Assembly: GCF_029714325.1 (NCBI RefSeq)
Contig: NZ_CP121666.1
Location: 9,162,501-9,226,500, forward strand
Length of the DNA stretch: 64,000 bases
Direction of reading: 5' to 3'
Origin: Bradyrhizobium sp. CB1717
Lineage (GTDB): Bacteria > Pseudomonadota > Alphaproteobacteria > Rhizobiales > Xanthobacteraceae
The notes under the pieces were generated by a model, which was given only the letters and a program-made list of their open reading frames with translations, did not search any database and was not told the DNA's origin. Both the position numbers and the translations under genes were made by a program. This document shows positions 59,330 through 64,000 of this stretch, in pieces. Within the stretch, counting starts at the first letter, position 1; every line of letters begins with the position of its first letter.

Positions 59330-59749
59330 ATGCCGGTCAAGGTCGAAGCCCTCGATCATCTCGTGATCAACGTCGCCGATGTCGCGGTGACAGCGGAGTG
59401 GTACCGCAAGATTCTCGGCATGGAAGTCAAGGTGTTCGAGCCCGGCGGCGGCAAAGCGCCGCGGACTTCCCTTCATTTCGGTAACCAGAAGATCAACGTC
59501 CGGCCGCGCGATGCCGACAAGGTCGAGTGGTTCACCGCGGAACACCAGGCCGCCGGCAGCGAGGATCTCTGCTTCCTCACCTCCTCCGCTCCGGACGAGG
59601 TGGTGATGCATTTAAAGGCACATGGCGTCGCCATCGAGGAAGGCCCGGGCCCCAGGCAGGGCGCCCGCGGCACGCTGCGCTCGGTCTATTGCCGGGATCC
59701 CGATGGCAGTTTGATCGAGATCTCGTCGTACGAGGATGGTGGCCGTTAG
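59330..59749 (+). CDS. VOC family (glyoxalase/dioxygenase-like) protein
   Basis: A 139-residue vicinal-oxygen-chelate protein. Two beta-alpha-beta modules are seen: LDHLVINVADVAVTAEWYRKILGMEV and DLCFLTSSAPDEVVMHLKAHGVAIEEGPGPR, ending VYCRDPDGSLIEISSY. Metal ligands His (LDHLV) and Glu (LIEIS) are at usual positions, and a His lies in TSLHFG. Similar proteins are lyases or dioxygenases; the substrate is unknown. It is divergent from the Bug-type gene and followed by a repeat and an acyl-CoA-synthetase-like gene. Confidence 0.9.
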   Translation: MPVKVEALDHLVINVADVAVTAEWYRKILGMEVKVFEPGGGKAPRTSLHFGNQKINVRPRDADKVEWFTAEHQAAGSEDLCFLTSSAPDEVVMHLKAHGVAIEEGPGPRQGARGTLRSVYCRDPDGSLIEISSYEDGGR

Positions 59750-59774
59750 GGCCTCCGCTGCCCACCCCGAACAC

Positions 59775-59861
59775 CGTCATTGCGAGCGCAGCGAAGCAAT
59801 CCAGACTGTCTCCGCGGACGCAGTCTGGATTGCTTCGTCGCAAGAGCTCCTCGCAATGACG
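59775..59861. repeat. Palindromic repeat, CATTGCGAGCG family, copy 4
   Basis: CGTCATTGCGAGCGCAGCG at the left and CCTCGCAATGACG at the right, with AATCCAGACTG...CAGTCTGGATT inside. The right arm has the TCGTCGCAAGAGCTCC insertion also present in copy 3. It follows the VOC gene. Confidence 0.9.
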
Positions 59862-59969
59862 GCGGAGAGAGCTCGCCCCCCGATTTGCGCCCCGCGTCAT
59901 CCGATGGCAGGAAGACGCAATAATAAAAAAGCAGCCGCCAGCAAGATGCGGGCTGCACGGGAGGTCGCC

Positions 59970-61550
59970 ATGCCTGTTCAACACACCGCAGCCGGAATCG
60001 TGGGTCCGTTCGACGGGCTCGACGTGCCCTGGCTCTTGAGAATGCGCGCCGAGGTCCGGCGTGATCATCCGTTCCTGATCTGGGCACCGTTCGACGCGCC
60101 GGCGCGCCGCTGGAGCTATGGCGAGTTTCACGAGCGGGTCGGCGCGCTCGCGGCCGGGCTCGCCGGGCGCGGCGTCAGGCCGGGCGAATATGTTCTCATT
60201 CATCTCGACAATTGCATTGAGGCGCTGCTGGCCTGGTTCGCCTGCGTCGAGCTGGGGGCCATCGCCGTCACGACCAACACGCGCTCGGCACCGGCGGAGA
60301 TGGCATATTTCGCAGATCATTGCGGCGCAGTCGCCGCGATCACGCAGCCCGCCTATGCGGAGATCGTCGCGCAGAACTGCCGCGATATCCGCTGGCTGGC
60401 GGTGACCTCGCATGATGCCGGCGCACCAGCTGCGCAAGCGGTCTCGCGCGGCGACAGTTTTGAATCCCTGTTCGCCGACAGCTCCGACCGTCCCAGGCGC
60501 GCGACCGATCCGCTGGCGCCGTGCAGCGTGCAATACACCTCGGGCACGACGTCGCGCCCCAAAGCGGTGCTGTGGACCCATGCCAACGCGCTGTGGGGCG
60601 CCAAGATCAACGCTGCGCATGAGGACCTGCATGCGAGCGACGTGCACCAGGCATACTTGCCGCTGTTCCACACCAACGCGCTGGCCTACTCCATGCTGGC
60701 GACGCTGTGGGTCGGCGCCACCTGCGTGATCCAGCCGCGCTTCTCCGCGAGCCGGTTCTGGGGCGTTGCGCGCGAGCATGGCTCGACCTGGACCTCGACG
60801 ATCCCGTTCTGCATGAAGGCGCTGCTCGAGCAGGAGATCCCGACGGACCATAAATTCCGCCTGTGGGGCACCGCGATCAACGAGCCGCCGGCCTTTGCCG
60901 CCTTCGGCGTCAAGATGATCGGCTGGTGGGGCATGACCGAGACCATCACCCACGGCATCGTCGGCGAGGTCGACCAGCCCAACATTCCGATGTCGATCGG
61001 CCGCGCCGCGCCCGAATATCAGATCCGCATCACCGACGATGACGGACGGCCGACCGAGGTCGGCGACACCGGCAATCTCGCGATCAAGGGTATTCCCGGC
61101 CTGTCGCTGTTCGCCGAATATCTCCACAACGAGAAGGCGACGCGCGAGAGCTTTGACGAGCACGGCTTCTTCCTCACCGGCGACCGCGTCGAGCGGCTGG
61201 AGAACGGCTTCATCAAGTTCGGCGACCGCGCCAAGGACATGCTGAAGGTCGGCGGGGAGAACGTCGCGGCGTCCGAGATCGAGCAGGTGATCGCGGTGGT
61301 GCCAGGCGTGCGCGAGGCTGCGGTCGTAGCGAAGAAGCATCCGATGCTGGACGAGGTGCCGGTCGTGTTCATCATCCCGCATGGCGGCGTCGCGGCTGCG
61401 CCGCTCGATTTCCATGACCGCGTGATGGCCGCATGCCGCGCCGGCCTCGCCGACTTCAAGCTGCCGCGCGAGATCAGGCTCGTCGACGACATGCCGCGCT
61501 CGACGCTGGAGAAGGTGGCGAAGGCGGAGCTGCGGAAGATGGTGGGGTGA
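59970..61550 (+). CDS. AMP-binding acyl-CoA synthetase/ligase family protein
   Basis: A 526-residue ANL-superfamily enzyme. The phosphate loop is VQYTSGTTSRPKAVLWTH, the A5 region is GWWGMTETITHG, the hinge is LTGDRVERLENGFIKFGDRAKDMLKVGGENVAASEIE, and the C-terminal Lys sits in STLEKVAKAELRK. It activates a carboxylic acid to its acyl-AMP and CoA thioester. The ATG 59970 is supported by GGGAGG; the frame runs back to 59736 through repeat DNA, so longer starts are unlikely. Substrate class (fatty, aryl or carnitine-like) is not evident. Confidence 0.92.
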   Translation: MPVQHTAAGIVGPFDGLDVPWLLRMRAEVRRDHPFLIWAPFDAPARRWSYGEFHERVGALAAGLAGRGVRPGEYVLIHLDNCIEALLAWFACVELGAIAVTTNTRSAPAEMAYFADHCGAVAAITQPAYAEIVAQNCRDIRWLAVTSHDAGAPAAQAVSRGDSFESLFADSSDRPRRATDPLAPCSVQYTSGTTSRPKAVLWTHANALWGAKINAAHEDLHASDVHQAYLPLFHTNALAYSMLATLWVGATCVIQPRFSASRFWGVAREHGSTWTSTIPFCMKALLEQEIPTDHKFRLWGTAINEPPAFAAFGVKMIGWWGMTETITHGIVGEVDQPNIPMSIGRAAPEYQIRITDDDGRPTEVGDTGNLAIKGIPGLSLFAEYLHNEKATRESFDEHGFFLTGDRVERLENGFIKFGDRAKDMLKVGGENVAASEIEQVIAVVPGVREAAVVAKKHPMLDEVPVVFIIPHGGVAAAPLDFHDRVMAACRAGLADFKLPREIRLVDDMPRSTLEKVAKAELRKMVG

Positions 61551-61576
61551 GCGGCGTCGCCAAACGGCAAACTGCC

Positions 61577-61654
61577 GTAGGGTGGGCAAAGGCGCGTCAG
61601 CGCCGTGCCCACGTTCTTGGAAGTGGCGGGCACGCTTCGCTTTGCCCACCCTAC
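61577..61654. repeat. Palindromic repeat, GGGTGGGCAAAG family, copy 3
   Basis: GTAGGGTGGGCAAAGGCG at the left pairs with CTTTGCCCACCCTAC at the right; inner arms GTGCCCACG and GGCGGGCACG. It sits between the convergent acyl-CoA-synthetase-like and HD-GYP genes. Confidence 0.88.
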
Positions 61655-61676
61655 GGCAGCAGCGGAGAATGCCGCG

Positions 61677-62771
61677 CTAGAACGACCCCAGCGCCACCGG
61701 GCGGAACGCCTGCAGCAGCTGCTGGTCGAGCTTGCCGCCCATGCCTTCCATCATGGTGAAGGCGCGGGAGTGGGTGAAGGGCATGCGGTAGGCGCGCTTC
61801 TCCACCAGCGCGGCGTAGATGTCGACGATGGTCGTCAGCCGCACGATGTCGCTGATCTGGTTCGACGACAGGCCGTTGGGATAGCCCGAGCCGTCGAGGA
61901 ATTCGTGGTGATGCAGCACGACGTCCAGCATCTCCGGCGGGAAGCCGCCCTGGGCCGCAAGCGCGTCATAGCCGCGGCGCGGATGCTGGCGGACCTCGGC
62001 CATCTCCTCGTCGGTGAGCTTGCCGGGCTTGTCGAGCAGCACGGAGGGAACGAAGGCCTTGCCGACGTCGTGCAGCAGCGCGGCACGGGTCAGGCGGCGC
62101 TGGTCATCCTCGCGCATGCCGAGATGCTGTGCGAAGGAAACTGCAAAGCCGGTGACGAACAGGCAGTGCCGGTAGCTGCCGACATGGTGGCAGCCGACCG
62201 TGGTGAGCCATTCCCGCAGCGAGGAGTGCTTGATCGCCTTCAGGATCTTGCTCTCGGCGGCGATGACGTCGTCGAAGGTCAGGGGCACGCCGAGCGGCAG
62301 CTTCTCGAACATCTTCTTCAGCACCGCATGCGCCGCCTCGACGCCGCGGTTGAGCGTCTTGCCGCGATCGGTCGCGTCATAGGTGGCGGTGTCGGGAAAC
62401 GCGGCGCGGATGCGCTGCAGGATGGCGTCGGGCTGCAGCGGACGCGAGATCGTATCGGTCGCGCCCAGCGCCCAGGCCTGCATGGTGCCGTGGTGCAGGG
62501 CGTCGGCAAGCACGAACAGCCGCGGCATGGAGCGATAGGCATCGCCGCGCAGCTTGTTGCGGACCCGCTGCACGCTCTCGGGCGAACGCAGGTTGATGTC
62601 GACGACGAGACCGGAGAGATCGCGCGACGGCTGCTCGGGGATGTCCTGGGTGGTCACCGTCGAGACCTCGCCGACCGCCTTCAAAATGCTGGCGAGCTCG
62701 GTGCTCTCGTCGCTCCGGTCGGAGGCGAGCAGAAGCCGGCGTTTGGCGGCGGGTTTGGCTGAGGCGTTCAT
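61677..62771 (-). CDS. HD-GYP domain c-di-GMP phosphodiesterase-like protein
   Basis: A 364-residue cytoplasmic protein. Residues 10-125 look like a degenerate receiver domain (KRRLLLASDRSDESTELASIL, LSGLVVDINLRSPE, LGATDTISRPLQPDAILQRI). The HD-GYP domain follows: GSYRHCLFVTGFAVSFAQHLG, LLHDVGKAFVPS (HD pair), RQHPRRGYD, LHHHEFLDGSGYPNGL (GYP) and IVRLTTIVDIYAALVEKRAYR. The residues for a metal centre are in place, so c-di-GMP hydrolysis is likely. The phospho-acceptor position is Asp in VVDINLR. No kinase gene is adjacent. Confidence 0.9.
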   Translation of the reverse strand: MNASAKPAAKRRLLLASDRSDESTELASILKAVGEVSTVTTQDIPEQPSRDLSGLVVDINLRSPESVQRVRNKLRGDAYRSMPRLFVLADALHHGTMQAWALGATDTISRPLQPDAILQRIRAAFPDTATYDATDRGKTLNRGVEAAHAVLKKMFEKLPLGVPLTFDDVIAAESKILKAIKHSSLREWLTTVGCHHVGSYRHCLFVTGFAVSFAQHLGMREDDQRRLTRAALLHDVGKAFVPSVLLDKPGKLTDEEMAEVRQHPRRGYDALAAQGGFPPEMLDVVLHHHEFLDGSGYPNGLSSNQISDIVRLTTIVDIYAALVEKRAYRMPFTHSRAFTMMEGMGGKLDQQLLQAFRPVALGSF

Positions 62772-63099
62772 GGCTTCCCCAAAGGCACGGGTCGGGATTT
62801 GGCGTCAGCCTAAGCCGGATCAGGTTCTCTGGCCCTTAAGAGGCGTGCTCAATGGAACCCTTCGGAATTGCGTGCAATTTTACCGGTTTCGGGTTCCCCG
62901 ACGGGAACAATAAAAACCGCGAAAACAACCCCATGCACAGTAGAAGACCCTTGTAAATGCTGAGGTTTTTCGAAGCAAAATGCGCGAAGGGAGATCCCGA
63001 CCGCGACCGCGGTCTTCCGCATCTGCTTCATGCGCCAGGGCGTGTGGCCATCGAACCCATCGCGACTAGAATGACCGGAAAACGAAGGGGCGGAAAACC
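62772..63099. other. Divergent promoter region with nested inverted repeats
   Basis: No gene is seen in these 328 bases between the divergent HD-GYP and hydrolase genes. GGAACCC (62854-62860) and GGGTTCC (62891-62897) are perfect complements, and between them lies AATTGC-GT-GCAATT (62866-62879). The AT-rich stretch 62910-62980 (AATAAAAACC, TTTTTCGAAGC) may hold the promoters. Confidence 0.55.
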
Positions 63100-63864
63100 A
63101 TGCCTGGGATCAATCGGGACGGCGTCGGGATCTACTATGAGGTTCACGGCGAGGGTCCGCCGCTTCTGCTAACCCACGGCTACTCCTCGACCTCGGCGAT
63201 GTGGCATGGCCAGGTCGATGCGCTCGCGAGGGATCACAAGCTGATCCTGTGGGACATGCGCGGCCACGGCCAGTCCGATTATCCCGATGATCCCGCGGCC
63301 TATAGCGAAGCGCTCACGGTCGGCGACATGGCGGCGATCCTCGATGCCGTCGGCGCGCCACGCGCCATCATCGGCGGCCTTTCGCTCGGCGGCTACATGT
63401 CGCTCGCCTTCTATCGCGCCTATCCGCAACGCGCTCGCGCGCTGCTGATCATCGACACCGGCCCCGGCTTCAAGAAGGACGACGCGCGCGAGGCCTGGAA
63501 CGCGCGCGCGCTCGCCACCGCCGACAGGCTCGACCGCGAGGGCCTCGACGTGCTGAAGCAGGCGACGCGCGAACGCGCCACGGCCAGTCATCGCAACGCC
63601 AAGGGATTGGCGCTTGCTGCACGCGGCATGCTCACCCAGCGCGATGCGCGCGTGATCGAGCTGCTTCCCGACATCAGGGTGCCGTCGTTGATCGTGGTTG
63701 GCGCCGATGACACCCCGTTCCTCGCCGCGTCCGATTACATGGCGGCCAAGATCCCAGGCGCACAAAAGGTCGTGATCCCCGCCGCCGGACACGCCGTCAA
63801 CATCGATCAGCCCCAGGCTTTTGTTGACGCGGTCGCGCCTTTCCTGAAGAACTTGCCGGGATAG
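63100..63864 (+). CDS. Alpha/beta hydrolase
   Basis: A 254-residue alpha/beta-fold hydrolase. The oxyanion block is LLLTHGYSSTSAMW, the nucleophile elbow GGLSLGGYMS holds the Ser, and the Asp and His lie in VVGADDTPFL and PAAGHAVNI. The cap region (about 130-185) is short. The pattern is close to 3-oxoadipate enol-lactonase-like or aryl-esterase hydrolases; the true substrate is unknown. No signal peptide. A secreted-protein gene starts 20 bases after the stop on the same strand and may be co-transcribed. Confidence 0.9.
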   Translation: MPGINRDGVGIYYEVHGEGPPLLLTHGYSSTSAMWHGQVDALARDHKLILWDMRGHGQSDYPDDPAAYSEALTVGDMAAILDAVGAPRAIIGGLSLGGYMSLAFYRAYPQRARALLIIDTGPGFKKDDAREAWNARALATADRLDREGLDVLKQATRERATASHRNAKGLALAARGMLTQRDARVIELLPDIRVPSLIVVGADDTPFLAASDYMAAKIPGAQKVVIPAAGHAVNIDQPQAFVDAVAPFLKNLPG

Positions 63865-63883
63865 GCCAGAGGGATTTTGGGCA

Positions 63884-64000
63884 ATGAAGCGGGCGATGGT
63901 TGTTGCGGGCGCGGTGTTGCTGTCGATGTCTGCGCAGGCCGAGCCGTTCGGCGCCATTCCGCCGCGCCAGCCTTTCGTCACCACCTTGTCGAACAACACG
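63884..64000 (+). CDS. Secreted protein, N-terminal fragment (cut by window end)
   Basis: The frame from ATG 63884 is open to the window edge for 39 codons. It reads MKRAMVVAGAVLLSMSAQAE, a signal peptide with cleavage after AQA, then PFGAIPPRQPFVTTLSNNT. Too little is visible to name a family. It starts 20 bases behind the alpha/beta hydrolase gene. Confidence 0.7.
   Translation, partial: MKRAMVVAGAVLLSMSAQAEPFGAIPPRQPFVTTLSNNT

Overview
The window reads as chromosomal DNA of an alphaproteobacterium of the order Hyphomicrobiales, most likely Bradyrhizobium or a close relative. The reasons are high GC, a RegS/RegR-type redox two-component pair, a DUF3551-type secreted protein, an HWE-type histidine kinase, many c-di-GMP enzymes, solute-binding-protein transporters, and dense intergenic palindromic repeats. 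Genus is an inference; there is no 16S gene here. No transposase, integrase, rRNA operon or CRISPR array was seen. One tRNA (Arg, anticodon CCG) is present. Layout: 0-4.5 kb holds an ABC-2 exporter (permease cut by the window edge), then regS-regR and mmcB. 4.6-8.1 kb holds two convergent GH13 enzymes, one trehalose-synthase-like and one alpha-glucosidase-like. 8.4-15.4 kb holds a VWA protein, a glyoxalase-II-like hydrolase, an HxlR regulator divergent from a small protein, a PHB-depolymerase-like esterase, an MFS exporter and sthA. 15.8-19.7 kb holds a luciferase-like monooxygenase, a cytochrome P450 and an SDR. 19.9-22.8 kb holds an HWE kinase and a GGDEF-EAL protein. 23.0-33.2 kb looks like one catabolic unit: a sigma54 activator, a -24/-12 promoter with an upstream inverted repeat, an MHS-type permease, a fused class I CoA-transferase, and a Liv-type ABC transporter whose four membrane and ATPase genes overlap by 4 bases each. 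33.3-37.5 kb holds two adjacent c-di-GMP enzymes. 37.7-40.7 kb is the most novel-looking part: an RNase J-like beta-CASP protein, a predicted PD-(D/E)XK nuclease of unknown family, and a PPP-type phosphatase, tightly spaced, just upstream of tRNA-Arg. 40.9-44.3 kb (minus strand) is a polysaccharide cassette: a processive GT2 synthase, an HlyD-like protein and a zinc-ribbon protein, bracketed by two diverged copies of a 22-residue hydrophobic micro-ORF. 44.3-48.5 kb holds dinB, a histidine kinase, two small proteins and a 3-methyladenine glycosylase. 48.8-51.2 kb is an MBOAT plus SGNH-like O-acylation pair. 51.4-54.6 kb holds a metallophosphoesterase, a stand-alone cyclic-nucleotide-binding protein, and an operon of a membrane protein, a winged-helix regulator and uppS, with the same palindrome at the operon front and at the uppS start codon. 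54.8-64 kb holds a trypsin-like protease, an ArsR-SRPBCC-DUF899 operon, a DUF3551 protein, a Bug-type binding protein with a clear terminator, a VOC protein, an acyl-CoA-synthetase-like enzyme, an HD-GYP protein, an alpha/beta hydrolase, and the start of a secreted protein. Functionally the window combines redox control, c-di-GMP signalling (four turnover enzymes), surface-polysaccharide synthesis and modification, organic-acid uptake and activation, and one unexplained nuclease/phosphatase cassette.
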